Positions 39,690 through 49,181 of a stretch of 64,000 bases of DNA are shown in pieces (within the stretch, counting starts at the first letter, position 1; every line of letters begins with the position of its first letter). Source of the DNA: Corynebacterium nuruki S6-4 (lineage in GTDB: Bacteria; Actinomycetota; Actinomycetes; Mycobacteriales; Mycobacteriaceae); contig NZ_CP042429.1 of assembly GCF_007970465.1 (NCBI RefSeq), forward strand, positions 434,001-498,000, in the 5' to 3' direction. The notes beneath the pieces were generated by a model that saw only the letters and a program-made list of their open reading frames with translations, made no database searches and was not told where the DNA came from. The translations under genes and the position numbers were made by a program.

Positions 39690-40955
39690 TCAGACCGCGT
39701 ACTCCCGCAGTCGGGCGGCGCGGTCACCCTCACGGAGCTTGGCCATGACCTCACGCTCGATCTGGCGGACGCGCTCCCGGGACAACCCGAAGCTGCGTCC
39801 GATCTGGTCGAGGGTCCGGGGCATGCCGTCGTCGAGACCATAGCGCATCTTGATGACATCCTGCTCCCGCTCGTCGAGAGTGTCGAGCACGGCGCGGACA
39901 TCGGAGTGCCGCAGCGACGCCACCACGGCGGCCTCCGCATCGGTGGCCTCCGAATCCTCGATGAAGTCGCCGAGCGGCGCCTCCTCGTCGGAACCGACCG
40001 GCATGTCGAGGCTCACCGGGTCACGGGACTGCTTGAGCAGCATCTCGATCTTCGACTCGTCGATGCCGGACTCGTCGGCGAGCTCCTCGTTGGTCGCCTC
40101 GCGGCCGAGCTGCTGGTACATCTCCCGCTTGATGCGCGAGAGCTTGTTGACCTGCTCGACGAGGTGGACGGGGAGCCGGATGGTCCGGGACTGGTCCGCC
40201 ATGCCGCGGGTGATGGCCTGCCGGATCCACCAGGTGGCGTAGGTGGAGAACTTGTAGCCCTTGGCGTAGTCGAACTTCTCCATGGCGCGGATCAGGCCGA
40301 GGTTGCCCTCCTGGATGAGGTCCAGCAGCGGCATGCCACGACCGGTGTACCGCTTGGCCAGCGAGACGACGAGGCGGAGGTTCGCCTCCAGCAGGTGGGT
40401 ACGGGCGGCACGGCCCTCGCGGACGAGGACCTTGAGGTCACGCTTGCGGGCGCGGGTGAGCTTCTCGCCGGAATCGAGCAGGTGCTCGGCGTAGAGCCCC
40501 GCCTCGATCCGCTGGGAGAGCTCGACCTCGTCCGCCGCAGTCAGCAGCGGCGTCCGGCCGATCCCGTTGAGGTAGACCCGGACGAGGTCAGCCGAGGGGT
40601 TCTCGTTGTTGCCGCGGCGGCGGCCCTTGTCCTTCTTGGGGGCCTTGTCGGCGGATTCGCTGTCCTCGGCGGAGTCCTCGGAGTTCTCCGAGTCCGCAGA
40701 GTCCTCTGCATCGCCGGCGCCGTTGTCGCTGTCGACGACGGCTCCCGGGTCCGCGGTCGGGGCAGAGTCGCCGTCGTTGTCGTCGTCGTTGTCGGCGTCG
40801 GTGGCCACGCCGGAGTCCTCGACGGTGGTCTCGTCGAGCTCGTTGATCTCGTCGGCGGTGTCGCCGGTCGCCCGGGTGGTCTCCAGAATGCTGTCGTCGT
40901 CGGCCGTGCCGGGTTCACCGGCGCTGTGGCTCTGTCGTGCCGCTGTCGTACTCAT
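39690..40955 (-). CDS. sigB: Primary-like sigma factor SigB
   Basis: Group 2 sigma-70 factor for stationary phase and stress; 421 residues. Regions 2-4 are complete: region 2.3-2.4 [22 protein letters not shown], region 4.2 [19 protein letters not shown]. An acidic extension of about 110 residues precedes region 1.2, longer than in typical SigB. Start ATG with AGGAGG at 40955. An ECF-type promoter matches reported SigH control in C. glutamicum. Followed by a hairpin and dtxR. Confidence 0.94.
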   Translation of the reverse strand: MSTTAARQSHSAGEPGTADDDSILETTRATGDTADEINELDETTVEDSGVATDADNDDDNDGDSAPTADPGAVVDSDNGAGDAEDSADSENSEDSAEDSESADKAPKKDKGRRRGNNENPSADLVRVYLNGIGRTPLLTAADEVELSQRIEAGLYAEHLLDSGEKLTRARKRDLKVLVREGRAARTHLLEANLRLVVSLAKRYTGRGMPLLDLIQEGNLGLIRAMEKFDYAKGYKFSTYATWWIRQAITRGMADQSRTIRLPVHLVEQVNKLSRIKREMYQQLGREATNEELADESGIDESKIEMLLKQSRDPVSLDMPVGSDEEAPLGDFIEDSEATDAEAAVVASLRHSDVRAVLDTLDEREQDVIKMRYGLDDGMPRTLDQIGRSFGLSRERVRQIEREVMAKLREGDRAARLREYAV

Positions 40956-40997
40956 ACGGGACCTCCTGGATAGGTTGTCGGACGCTCTGACAGTGAC

Positions 40998-41024
40998 AAC
41001 GGGGCAGGAGCCGCTATTGTTCCC
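40998..41024 (-). promoter_or_regulatory. ECF-type (SigH/SigE-like) promoter of sigB
   Basis: GGGAAC (41019-41024), exactly 17 bp, then CGTT (40998-41001) on the minus strand. The leader would be about 35 nt. Identical boxes and spacing occur before clgR. The rest of 40956-41160 also holds TACAAT (41101-41106 region), a possible vegetative -10. Confidence 0.72.
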
Positions 41025-41160
41025 GGTCCGGTCCGCGGCGGTGGCCGCCGGGCCGTCGGAACGCCCCTCCATCGGTGGGGTGCGCTGGGTAAATGCCACC
41101 ATTGTAAGTTATTGTCCCCGGCAGTGTTCCGGGAGGGAAACTACACCTGTAAGGGGGTGG

Positions 41161-41664
41161 TCAGGCCTCTACGAGGACAGTGTACGGACCGTCATTCACC
41201 GAACTCACCGACATCTGCGCACCGAATACGCCGGTCTCGACCCGCAGTCCCCGTTCCCGCAGGTCGGCGACGATCCGGTCGATCACCGGTTCCGCCACAT
41301 CCCCCGGGGCCGCCGCGGACCAGGACGGGCGGCGTCCCCGCGCGGTCGCCCCCAGCAGGGTGAACTGGCTGACGACGAGGACCTCGGCCCCGTTGTCGAC
41401 CGCACCGGCGTCCCGCCGCGCGTCGGTGTCCGGGTCCCCCTGCCCGTCCGACCCCTCCGGGCCGGCGGCGGGACGCAGGATCCGGAGCTCCGCGATCTTC
41501 CGGGCGACAGTGCGCCAGGCATCGGGATCGTCGTCGCGGCCCACCCCGATGAGGGCGAGCAGGGCGCCGCGGCCGGCCCCGTCGCGGTTGCCGTCGACGG
41601 CGCCGACGACCTCCCCGTCGACGGTGACGGAGGCCTCGGTCACGGTGGAGATGACCGCCTTCAC
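41161..41664 (-). CDS. dtd: D-aminoacyl-tRNA deacylase
   Basis: Removes D-amino acids wrongly attached to tRNA; 167 residues. The conserved SQFTL and the C-terminal NDGPYT (usual form NxGPVT) are present, so Val is replaced by Tyr in the second motif. A Gly/Asp-rich insert lies at about residues 66-85. ATG overlaps the methyltransferase stop by 4 nt, giving the order DUF3099-methyltransferase-dtd. Confidence 0.92.
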   Translation of the reverse strand: MKAVISTVTEASVTVDGEVVGAVDGNRDGAGRGALLALIGVGRDDDPDAWRTVARKIAELRILRPAAGPEGSDGQGDPDTDARRDAGAVDNGAEVLVVSQFTLLGATARGRRPSWSAAAPGDVAEPVIDRIVADLRERGLRVETGVFGAQMSVSSVNDGPYTVLVEA

Positions 41665-43265
41665 CGGTCCACCTCCGGCCCCTCGGGATCATCGAACCCG
41701 TCGGCGTCGCCCTGATCATCGAGATCCCCGGGGATGAGCAGCCCGTGCCGGACGAGGTCGACGATGAGCGGGACCAGGGCGTCGCAGAACTCGGCGGCGT
41801 CCCGGTCCGTCACCGCGCAGTAGAGTTCCGCGGTGTCCCGCAGCGACAGTCCTGACGGGTTGAGCCCGGCGATGACCGCCGACAGCGGCTCGTCGATCTC
41901 GTGGCTGAACCCGGGGCCGTCGGTGCGGGTGAGACGGGTGACCACCTCACGGAACCCGGCACCGGTGGTGCGGTCGGGCAGTTCCACGGTCTCCCGGGCG
42001 ACGGTCGGCCGCACCCGGTAGGTGCTGTCGAGGATCCCGTCGCCGTCCCGGTCGGCCAACCAGCCGGCACGCCGGAACCAGTCGGTCACCTCATCGCCGA
42101 AGAAACCGAGGTCGGCGGTGGTGATCTCCTCGAATGTGACCTCGCTCGGGCCGGTGATCCGCTGCAGATGGACGAAGCCCATCCCGATCCGTGCCACGTC
42201 CGCGTCGGCGAGCACCTCCAGCCAGGCCGCGGTCCGGTCCCGGCCGTCCGTCGTGCGCACATCGACTGATTCATCGGTCAACCAGGTCCGGACGTAGTCG
42301 GCGGGGCTGACCTCGTCGCGCTGGATGACCCACGCGCGGACCCCCGTGTCCGGCAGCCAGCCGGCGACCCGGGACGCCGGGGACTCCGACAGGCCCGTCG
42401 CCCAGGCACCGAGCAGATGAGCGGTACCGCCGGGGGACAGGTGTCCGGCGGCGCCGCGGACGACGAGGGCACTTGCGCCGTCGAGTGCGATCCCCGAGTC
42501 CCGGTAGACGTGGCCGACGTCGCCGGGGCCGACGACGAACGGCGGATTGGACACGATGCGGTCGAAGGTCTCCCCGGCCACCGGGTCGAACCAGCTGCCG
42601 GCCCGCCAGTCGACGGTCCGGTCCCGGGCGCTCTGCGCCGAGGCCCGGGCATAGGCGAGGGCACGCTCGTGGATGTCGGTGGCGACGGTCTCCCGGGCGG
42701 GCAGGATCAGACTCAGCACGCCCGATCCGGTCCCGAGGTCGAGCAGTCGGTCAGCGGGGGTGGACGGGATCTGCCGGAGCAGGGTCAACGGCGCCTGCCC
42801 GACGCCGGGCACATGGTCGGGTCCGGGGATCACGGCCTCGGAGGAGGCGTCCGGATCAGAGACGACGAGCACTTCCGCACCCCCGTCCTCCCGGGGGCTG
42901 ACCGGCCGGATGTCGACGGTGCTCCGCACGGCCGTCGTGTCCGGTGCCACCGGGGTCAGGACGCCCGCCCCGCGCAACCGGTCGATCAGGTCACCACCGA
43001 GAAGGTCGGTGAGAGCGCGGGCGTCAGCGGGTTCGCGGAGGAAGAACGCGCGCACGATCAGCCGGTCGCGGTCGGGGGCTGTAGACCGGTCGAGGAACCA
43101 CACCGCTGCCCCCGGGTTGCCGGACAGGGCCTGGCGGAAGCCGTCACGGCCGAGGGTGCGCACGATCAGCGGGGTGCCGTAGCCGAGGGCGCTGAGGGCG
43201 GTGACGAGGCCGCCCAGCGCGTCGACGTCAGGGGTGGCAGGGGCAGTGGGGGCGTCGGTGCTCAC
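41661..43265 (-). CDS. Class I SAM-dependent methyltransferase (DUF7059-type N terminus)
   Basis: 534 residues. An N-terminal domain of about 150 residues precedes a methyltransferase core with [12 protein letters not shown] (174-185) and NPPF at 240-243. NPPF indicates an N-methyltransferase for Gln, Ade or Gua, as in PrmC or RsmC-like enzymes. A further C-terminal 200 residues have no assigned role. Substrate unknown. Overlaps dtd and DUF3099 genes by 4 nt each, so the three are coupled. Confidence 0.82.
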   Translation of the reverse strand: MSTDAPTAPATPDVDALGGLVTALSALGYGTPLIVRTLGRDGFRQALSGNPGAAVWFLDRSTAPDRDRLIVRAFFLREPADARALTDLLGGDLIDRLRGAGVLTPVAPDTTAVRSTVDIRPVSPREDGGAEVLVVSDPDASSEAVIPGPDHVPGVGQAPLTLLRQIPSTPADRLLDLGTGSGVLSLILPARETVATDIHERALAYARASAQSARDRTVDWRAGSWFDPVAGETFDRIVSNPPFVVGPGDVGHVYRDSGIALDGASALVVRGAAGHLSPGGTAHLLGAWATGLSESPASRVAGWLPDTGVRAWVIQRDEVSPADYVRTWLTDESVDVRTTDGRDRTAAWLEVLADADVARIGMGFVHLQRITGPSEVTFEEITTADLGFFGDEVTDWFRRAGWLADRDGDGILDSTYRVRPTVARETVELPDRTTGAGFREVVTRLTRTDGPGFSHEIDEPLSAVIAGLNPSGLSLRDTAELYCAVTDRDAAEFCDALVPLIVDLVRHGLLIPGDLDDQGDADGFDDPEGPEVDR

Positions 43266-43804
43266 GGGGTCTCCTCGGTGTCGGTCTCGGTGTCAGGGTC
43301 GGTCCCGGGGGCGGTCCCACGGTCAGTCACGGTGTCCGGGGTGTCCGGCGGGTCGTCGGCATCGATGATCCCGGGCCCGTCGTCGAGCTCCCGCGGCGCC
43401 GCCTCCTGCTGTGCCTCCAACTGCTGGCGGGCAATTCTCGCCCGGTTCTCCCGGACGAGTGCGGGCTTGTAGACCTTCGGCTCACCCTTCTCCCGCCCGT
43501 CGCCGGTCTCATTGGCCAGCAGTACCGCGATCCACGGCAGCGGCAGGGAGACCACCGCCACGCAGGCGGCGATGACCGGCTGGTGGGCGAGGCCGTAGAC
43601 CGCCACCGCGATGATGAACAGGGGGATGCGGGCCAGCTGCAGGGTCGCGTAGAGGTGCCGTCGGTGCCGCCAGCCGGCGAGCCGGGAACGCCGGGCGGTG
43701 GTGATCAGGGAAACGGGCCTGTCGCCGTGCGGCGTCCGGCGTGCGCCGACGCGACGGGTGCGGTGGCCGCGGTGTGCTGATCCGTCGTCTCCCTCATCTG
43801 CCAT
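43262..43804 (-). CDS. DUF3099 family membrane protein
   Basis: 180 residues. Two membrane segments at about residues 66-110 (LARIPLFIIAVAVYGL and VIAACVAVVSLPLPWIAVLLA) match DUF3099, preceded by VSLITTARRSRL. The C terminus is charged (ARIARQQLEAQQEA) and then Asp/Pro/Thr-rich. ATG at 43804 lies 7 nt after TACCGT and is preferred to an open frame that extends a further 58 codons upstream. First of three coupled genes. Function unknown. Confidence 0.8.
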   Translation of the reverse strand: MADEGDDGSAHRGHRTRRVGARRTPHGDRPVSLITTARRSRLAGWRHRRHLYATLQLARIPLFIIAVAVYGLAHQPVIAACVAVVSLPLPWIAVLLANETGDGREKGEPKVYKPALVRENRARIARQQLEAQQEAAPRELDDGPGIIDADDPPDTPDTVTDRGTAPGTDPDTETDTEETP

Positions 43805-43811
43805 GCCGCCC

Positions 43812-43817
43812 ACGGTA
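43812..43817 (-). promoter_or_regulatory. -10 box of the DUF3099 gene (leaderless)
   Basis: TACCGT on the minus strand, 7 nt before the ATG at 43804. Confidence 0.4.
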
Positions 43818-43893
43818 GTCCCCCGGACCAGCGGGCATGCGGCACACCCGGCCACAGCGGCGGGCCGGGGTGGAAATGACCGGGGACGAGGGG

Positions 43894-43899
43894 CATGAT
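43894..43899 (+). promoter_or_regulatory. -10 box of the DUF3039 gene (leaderless)
   Basis: CATGAT lies 8 nt before the GTG at 43908, so the TTG at 43899 is unlikely to be the start. Confidence 0.45.
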
Positions 43900-43907
43900 T
43901 GTCTACC

Positions 43908-44150
43908 GTGACTACTCCCGGAACAACAACGATTGAACGCCCGGATGTCCGGACCGACGAGAAGACCTCCGATGACACACCGAAGTTCTTCCACTACGTC
44001 AGGAAGGACCAGATCGTGGATTCCGCGGTGAACGGCAGGATGGTCGTCGCGCTGTGCGGCGAGACCTTCCCCGTCACCAAGCAGGCCAAGCCGGGATCCC
44101 CCGTGTGCCCCGACTGCGAGAGGATTTACCAGGGGCTCAGCAAGAAGTGA
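43908..44150 (+). CDS. DUF3039 family small protein
   Basis: 80 residues of unknown function. The DUF3039 pattern is present: FFHYVRKDQIVDSAVNG, ALCGETFPV and PVCPDCERIYQGL. Three Cys (one single and one CxxC) suggest a zinc site, probably completed by the His of FFHY. The gene ends in GTGA with the following helicase, so translation of the two is coupled. The same pair is found together in other actinobacteria. Confidence 0.82.
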   Translation: MTTPGTTTIERPDVRTDEKTSDDTPKFFHYVRKDQIVDSAVNGRMVVALCGETFPVTKQAKPGSPVCPDCERIYQGLSKK

Positions 44151-45907
44151 GTCAGAGCCTGTCCACCGCAGCACCGGATGCCCTGTACACCGGCCTCCGC
44201 ACCTGGCAGCGAGAGGCGCTGCAGCGCTATCTCGAGACCGGTCCGCGTGACTACCTGGCGGTGGCGACGCCGGGCGCCGGGAAGACGACCTTCGCGCTGA
44301 CCGTCGCCCGCGCCCTGCTCGACAACCGCACCGTCGAGCGGATCGTCATCGTCGTACCGACCGAGCACCTCAAGTCGCAGTGGTCGACGGCCGCCGCCCG
44401 GATGGGGATGGCGATCGACGCGGACTTCACCAACTCCTCCCCGGTGAACCCCTCGTACCACGGTGTGGCGGTGACCTACGCCCAGGTCGGGATGAAGCCG
44501 ACCAAGCACTACCAGGTCGCCACGGCGCGCAAGACCCTGGTCATCCTCGACGAGATCCACCACGCCGGCGACGCCAAGAGCTGGGGCGACGGTGTCCGCT
44601 TCGCTTACGAGCAGGCGGAACGACGCCTGGCGCTGACCGGTACACCGTTCCGGTCAGATGACTCGGCCATCCCGTTCGTGCTCTACCGGGACATCGACGG
44701 GGCCCTGGTCTCCCAGGCCGACTACACCTACGGCTACCAGGAGGCGCTGGCAGACGGTGTGGTGCGCCCCGTCGTCTTCCTCGCCTACTCCGGTAACGCC
44801 CGCTGGCGGGACAGTGCCGGCGAGGAGTACGAGGCGCGCCTCGGCGAACCGCTCAATGCCGAGCAGACCGCCCGGGCGTGGCGGACCGCCCTCGATCCGG
44901 CGGGGGAGTGGATCCCGGCCGTCCTCGCGGCCGCGCACACCCGGTTGATGCAGCTGCGGGAGAACATCCCGGACGCCGGTGGCCTCGTGATCGCCACCGA
45001 CACGACCACCGCCCGCGCCTACGCGAAGATCCTGGAACGGATCAGCGGCCGCCCGGTGACCGTCGTGCTCTCCGACGAGGCGGGTTCCAGCGACCGCATC
45101 AAGACCTTCTCCGACTCGACGGACTTCTGGATGGTCGCCGTCCGGATGGTCTCCGAGGGCGTCGACGTCCCGCGGCTCGCCGTGGGTGTGTACGCGACCT
45201 CGGCCTCCACCCCGCTGTTCTTCGCCCAGGCGATCGGCCGTTTCGTGCGGTCGCGCCGCAAGGGCGAGTCCGCCAGTGTGTTCCTGCCGAGTGTCCCGGT
45301 GCTGCTGGACCTCGCCTCGAAGCTGGAGCGGCAGCGCAACCACGTCCTCGGTAAGCCCGACCGGCCGAACGAGGGCTGGGACGATGAGCTGCTCGCCCAG
45401 GCCAACCGGGAGGAGAACGAGCCGGACGAGGACAAGGGCTACGAGTCGCTCGGCGCGCAGGCCGAACTCGACAGCCTGATCTTCGACGGGTCGACCTACG
45501 GCACCGCCACGATGACGGGTTCGGAGGAGGAGCAGGACTATCTCGGGCTTCCGGGGCTGCTGGACGCCGACCAGATGAAGACCCTCCTGCGCGCCCGGCA
45601 GGCCGAGCAGCTCGATCACCGGGCGAAGGAGGAGCACGCGCAGCGGGAGCGGGCGGCCAGGGAGGCGCAGGACGCCGCGGCAGGTGGACACGGTGGTGCG
45701 GACACCCACCGCGACCGGGTCGCCAGTGAGGAGATCCCGGCACTGCGCAAGAAGCTCAACGCACTCGTGTCGGCGAAGTCCGCGCGGACCGGCCGGCCAC
45801 ACGGTGCGATCCACAATGACGCCCGCCGCAACTGCGGCGGTCCGCCCACCGCACTGTGCACCGCGCAGCAGCTCCGCGACCGGATCGCGTATCTGCGCGA
45901 CTGGTGA
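44147..45907 (+). CDS. DEAD/DEAH-box helicase coupled to DUF3039
   Basis: 586 residues. SF2 helicase core: Walker A ATPGAGKT at 40-47, DEIHH box (VILDEIHHAGDA), LTGTPFRSD motif III, and a C-terminal motif VI-like FAQAIGRFVRS. This resembles restriction-type (ResIII) translocases more than RNA helicases. The C terminus has a basic/acidic coiled coil (about 485-540) and RRNCGGPP near the end. GTG start by the 4 nt overlap. Substrate unknown. Confidence 0.85.
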   Translation: MSQSLSTAAPDALYTGLRTWQREALQRYLETGPRDYLAVATPGAGKTTFALTVARALLDNRTVERIVIVVPTEHLKSQWSTAAARMGMAIDADFTNSSPVNPSYHGVAVTYAQVGMKPTKHYQVATARKTLVILDEIHHAGDAKSWGDGVRFAYEQAERRLALTGTPFRSDDSAIPFVLYRDIDGALVSQADYTYGYQEALADGVVRPVVFLAYSGNARWRDSAGEEYEARLGEPLNAEQTARAWRTALDPAGEWIPAVLAAAHTRLMQLRENIPDAGGLVIATDTTTARAYAKILERISGRPVTVVLSDEAGSSDRIKTFSDSTDFWMVAVRMVSEGVDVPRLAVGVYATSASTPLFFAQAIGRFVRSRRKGESASVFLPSVPVLLDLASKLERQRNHVLGKPDRPNEGWDDELLAQANREENEPDEDKGYESLGAQAELDSLIFDGSTYGTATMTGSEEEQDYLGLPGLLDADQMKTLLRARQAEQLDHRAKEEHAQRERAAREAQDAAAGGHGGADTHRDRVASEEIPALRKKLNALVSAKSARTGRPHGAIHNDARRNCGGPPTALCTAQQLRDRIAYLRDW

Positions 45908-46024
45908 GAAGCGCGGACGGGCGGGTCCGCCGGTCCCGTTGGTCCGTCAGACCGTCAGTCCGTTAGTCTTGGCCGGACCGTCCGGTGCCGGCACCGGTAT
46001 CCACCACGAGAGGCAGTGACCCTG

Positions 46025-46408
46025 ATGCCCCCGAAGCCCCCCTCGCACCCGACGTCCCCGTCTCCCTCGTCGCCTTCTGCCGCCGTTCCCGGGAAGCGGC
46101 CACCGCGCCGGCAGAGCAGGCTCGGGCTTGTCGCCCTCATCTTCGCTGTCCTGGCGTTGCCCGCCGCCCTGTCCCCGGTTCTGGGGATCATCGTGGCGGT
46201 CATCGTCCTCATCGTCGGGCTGGTGGCGCTCATCCGCGCGACCAGGGTCAGCGAAATCAGTACGGGTCAGCCGGTGGTGGCGGTCGTGGTCGCCATTGTG
46301 GCGCTCATCCTGGCCAGTGTCGTGACCTCGGCGGCCGATGACCGGGTGCAGGACTGCGGTGCCCGGACCTACGACGATGCCCGGGAGTGCCTGCAGGGCG
46401 ACAACTGA
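46025..46408 (+). CDS. Small membrane protein, DUF4190-like
   Basis: 127 residues: Pro/Ser-rich cytoplasmic N terminus, two to three hydrophobic segments (about 34-65 and 75-98), and a short external tail with two Cys (DCGARTYDDARECLQ). The layout LGLVALIFAVLAL...GLVALIRA fits the DUF4190 type. ATG at 46025 is chosen; a GTG at 46016 is too close to the ribosome site. A TAGTCT -10-like box is at 45964-45969, after repeated GTCCGTCAG units. Confidence 0.65.
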   Translation: MPPKPPSHPTSPSPSSPSAAVPGKRPPRRQSRLGLVALIFAVLALPAALSPVLGIIVAVIVLIVGLVALIRATRVSEISTGQPVVAVVVAIVALILASVVTSAADDRVQDCGARTYDDARECLQGDN

Positions 46409-46469
46409 CCCCGGGCACCCACCCCCGATGTCCCGATACCCTCCCCCGAAGCCCCGGTGCCCCAACCCC

Positions 46470-46590
46470 CGATGCCCGCGGAACGAACCGACAGGCGGAT
46501 TTTCCTGCCTCTGAGCGGCACCTGGGTTCGTGAACCCGACCACCCCGGGCCGCGACCGACCCCTGGGTTCGTGAACCCGGCATCCGCGGG
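46470..46590 (+). repeat. Dispersed intergenic repeat, copy D
   Basis: Lies between convergent ends of the small membrane protein gene and sigA (gap 46409-46610). It carries GGAACGAACCGAC, then ACCTGGGTTCGTGAACCC, then a second GGGTTCGTGAACCC. Both 14 nt palindromes (46524-46537 and 46565-46578) are perfect 6 bp stems. CCCCGATG units precede it, as in copy A. Confidence 0.85.
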
Positions 46591-46610
46591 AGCGGACCGG
46601 GCGCCTGCAC

Positions 46611-48230
46611 CTAGTCCAGGTAGTCGCGCAGCACCTGGGAGCGCGAGGGGTGGCGCAGCTTCGACATCGTCTTCGACTCGATCTGACGGATCCGCTCGCG
46701 GGTCACGCCGTAGACCTGACCGATCTCGTCGAGCGTGCGGGGCATACCGTCGGTGAGCCCGAACCGGAGCTTCACCACACCGGCCTCGCGGTCGGACAGC
46801 GTGTGGAGGACATCCTGCAGCTGGTCCTGCAGCAGCGTGAAGCTGACGGCGTCGACGGCGACGACGGCCTCCGAGTCCTCGATGAAGTCGCCCAGCTGGC
46901 TGTCGCCCTCGTCGCCGATGGTCTGGTCCAGGGAGATCGGCTCACGGGCGTACTGCTGGATCTCCAGCACCTTGTCCACGGTGATGTCCATCTCGCGGGC
47001 GAGTTCCTCGGGGGTGGGCTCGCGTCCCAGATCCTGGAGCAGTTCGCGCTGGATACGGCCGAGCTTGTTGATGACCTCGACCATGTGCACCGGGATACGG
47101 ATGGTACGGGCCTGGTCCGCCATCGCGCGGGTGATGGCCTGCCGGATCCACCAGGTGGCGTAGGTGGAGAACTTGTAGCCCTTGACGTAGTCGAACTTCT
47201 CGACGGCGCGGATCAGACCGAGGTTGCCCTCCTGGATCAGGTCGAGGAAGGCCATACCGCGACCGGTGTAGCGCTTGGCGATCGAGACCACCAGGCGCAG
47301 GTTCGCCTCGAGCAGGTGGCTCTTGGCCTTCCGGCCGTCCCGGTCGATCTCGCGGAGATCGCGGCGCTGCATGGGCGAGAGCTTCTCGTCGTTGAGCTTG
47401 GCCTGGTCGAGCCGGTAATGGGCGTAGAGGCCCGCCTCGACCCGCTTGGCGAGCGAAACCTCCTGCTCGGCGTTGAGCAGGGCGACCTTACCGATCTGCT
47501 TGAGGTAGGCGCGGACCGAGTCCGCCGAGGCGGTGAGCTCGGCGTCCTTCCGGGCCTGGCGCAGTGCCGCGGACTCGTCCTCGTCCCAGACGAAGCTGCC
47601 GTCCTCCTTGGTGGCCTTGGCGGCTTTGCCGGAGTTGGCCGAGTCGGTGTCCCCGTCAGCGTCGTCGTCGGAGGAGGTGTCCTCCTCGTCCCCGTCATCG
47701 ACCGCGAGATCCTCGTGGTCGTCCTCGTCGAGGTTGTCGAAGTCGGCGTCGTCGATGTCCTCGTGGTCCGGGTGGAAGTCGTCCTCGTCCGCGGCCTCCT
47801 CATCGTGCACGCCGTGGCCCGCCTTGGCGGCGCGGCGGGTCTGCTCGGCACCGTCCTTGGTCGCGGTGGCCTTCGCGGCGGCCGTCTTCTTCGCCGCCGT
47901 CTTCTTCGCGGTCGTCTTCTTGGCGGCCTTGCGGGTCGTCTTCTTCGCCGCGGTCTTCTTCGCGGTCGTCTTGCGGGCGGTCTTGCGCGCCTTCTTCGGG
48001 GCCGGGGCCTCCTCGGCCGCCGGGGTGGACGCTGCTGCCGCCGCAGCTGGCGTTTCCGACGCTGCAGCCCCTGCCGACCCTGTCGGGACAGCGGGGGTGG
48101 CTGCGGCCCTCCGGGTGGCGGTCCGCGCCGTCTTCCGGGCGGCAGACTTCTTCGCCACCTTCCGGGCCGGGGTCGCGGCCGCGGTAGCTTCGTTGTCGGT
48201 ACCGGAGGTGGAACTGGTGTTGACCGCCAC
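46611..48230 (-). CDS. sigA: Primary sigma factor SigA
   Basis: Vegetative sigma-70 factor; 539 residues. The C-terminal 330 residues are complete: region 2 ([22 protein letters not shown]), region 3, and region 4.2 ([19 protein letters not shown]). The N-terminal 200 residues comprise a Lys/Ala repeat ([16 protein letters not shown]) like histone H1 tails, then an acidic stretch ([17 protein letters not shown]). GTG at 48230 with AAAGG upstream is the best start; the open frame continues above it without a ribosome site. Confidence 0.95.
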   Translation of the reverse strand: MAVNTSSTSGTDNEATAAATPARKVAKKSAARKTARTATRRAAATPAVPTGSAGAAASETPAAAAAASTPAAEEAPAPKKARKTARKTTAKKTAAKKTTRKAAKKTTAKKTAAKKTAAAKATATKDGAEQTRRAAKAGHGVHDEEAADEDDFHPDHEDIDDADFDNLDEDDHEDLAVDDGDEEDTSSDDDADGDTDSANSGKAAKATKEDGSFVWDEDESAALRQARKDAELTASADSVRAYLKQIGKVALLNAEQEVSLAKRVEAGLYAHYRLDQAKLNDEKLSPMQRRDLREIDRDGRKAKSHLLEANLRLVVSIAKRYTGRGMAFLDLIQEGNLGLIRAVEKFDYVKGYKFSTYATWWIRQAITRAMADQARTIRIPVHMVEVINKLGRIQRELLQDLGREPTPEELAREMDITVDKVLEIQQYAREPISLDQTIGDEGDSQLGDFIEDSEAVVAVDAVSFTLLQDQLQDVLHTLSDREAGVVKLRFGLTDGMPRTLDEIGQVYGVTRERIRQIESKTMSKLRHPSRSQVLRDYLD

Positions 48231-48313
48231 GGAAGACCTTTCATACGGGGACGGGGACAGTTGCCTGGGGTCCGCGGACACGTCAGCGGACCGCGGAGCA
48301 TGATCGACCCCCA

Positions 48314-48319
48314 ATTGTA
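48314..48319 (-). promoter_or_regulatory. -10 box of sigA
   Basis: TACAAT on the minus strand, about 84 nt before the GTG. The -35 is not clear. Confidence 0.45.
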
Positions 48320-48369
48320 ACCCAGCCGGCGATCCGGCTGCGCCACGGGTGGTCAGGGGTGGTACCGGA

Positions 48370-49152
48370 TCAGGGGCGGATACCTTCACGGACCGCGACG
48401 GCGGCACCGACGATGCCGGCCCGGTTGCGGAGTTCGGCCGCCACGACGGGGACGTCGACGGTGAGTTCCGGCACCCATTTGTCGGCCTTCCGGGACACTC
48501 CGCCGCCGACGATGACGGTCTGCGGGTTGAGGATCCGCACGTACTCGGCGAGGACGAGATCGAGACGACGGGCCCACTCGCGGTAGGTGAGGTCCTCCCG
48601 GTCCTTCACGGCCGAGGACGCCCACTTCTCGGCGTCCATCGCCGGGAACCGGAGATGCCCCAGCTCCGTGTTCGGGTAGAGCACCCCGTTGACGAGCAGG
48701 GCAGAGCCGATGCCGGTGCCCAGGGTCAGCAGCAGGACCGCACCGCTGCGGGCGGCGTCCGAACCGTACCGGGCCTCGGCGATGCCGGCGGCGTCCGCGT
48801 CATTGAGGACGGTGACCTCGCGCGGGACGCCGTCGACGGCGAGCCGGGTGCGGAACAGTTCCGCGCAGTCGGTGCCGATCCAGCTGTGGTCGATGTTCGC
48901 GGCGGTGCGCGCGGTCTGGTCCTGGACCACCGCGGGCACCGTGATCCCGACCGGTCCGGTCCAGCCGGTGCGGTCCAGCAGGTCGGCGACGACGTCGGCG
49001 ACGGCGTCCGGTGTCGCGGGACGAGGAGTGAGGATCTTGGTCCGCTCGCCGATGAAGTCACCGGTGTCGAGATCGACCGTGGCACCCTTGATCCCGCTGC
49101 CGCCGATGTCGACGCCGAATCCGACGTCCTGTGCTCTGCTGTCGGTAGCCAT
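48370..49152 (-). CDS. ppgK: Polyphosphate/ATP glucokinase PpgK
   Basis: ROK-family kinase that makes glucose 6-phosphate from glucose with polyphosphate; 260 residues. [18 protein letters not shown] is the phosphate-binding start, and [15 protein letters not shown] and the glucose-site EWARRLD segment follow. It lies between sigA and suhB as in C. glutamicum. ATG at 49152 lies 8 nt after TACGAT, so the upstream 17 codons are not used. Confidence 0.93.
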   Translation of the reverse strand: MATDSRAQDVGFGVDIGGSGIKGATVDLDTGDFIGERTKILTPRPATPDAVADVVADLLDRTGWTGPVGITVPAVVQDQTARTAANIDHSWIGTDCAELFRTRLAVDGVPREVTVLNDADAAGIAEARYGSDAARSGAVLLLTLGTGIGSALLVNGVLYPNTELGHLRFPAMDAEKWASSAVKDREDLTYREWARRLDLVLAEYVRILNPQTVIVGGGVSRKADKWVPELTVDVPVVAAELRNRAGIVGAAVAVREGIRP

Positions 49153-49160
49153 GGCGACTG

Positions 49161-49166
49161 ATCGTA
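49161..49166 (-). promoter_or_regulatory. -10 box of ppgK (leaderless)
   Basis: TACGAT on the minus strand, 8 nt before the ppgK ATG at 49152. Confidence 0.5.
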
Positions 49167-49181
49167 CCGGACGGTGGCACC

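Noticed and set aside
44147..45907. The DUF3039-linked helicase as a new phage defence system
   Set aside because: The helicase core is restriction-like, but there is no nuclease or methylase partner and the locus lies within conserved core genes. Kept only as an uncharacterised pair.
46457..46756. Open frame of 99 codons running from repeat copy D into sigA
   Set aside because: The part in sigA is antisense to conserved region 4. No ribosome site or -10 is present. The peptide similarity to other copies is noted only as a finding.
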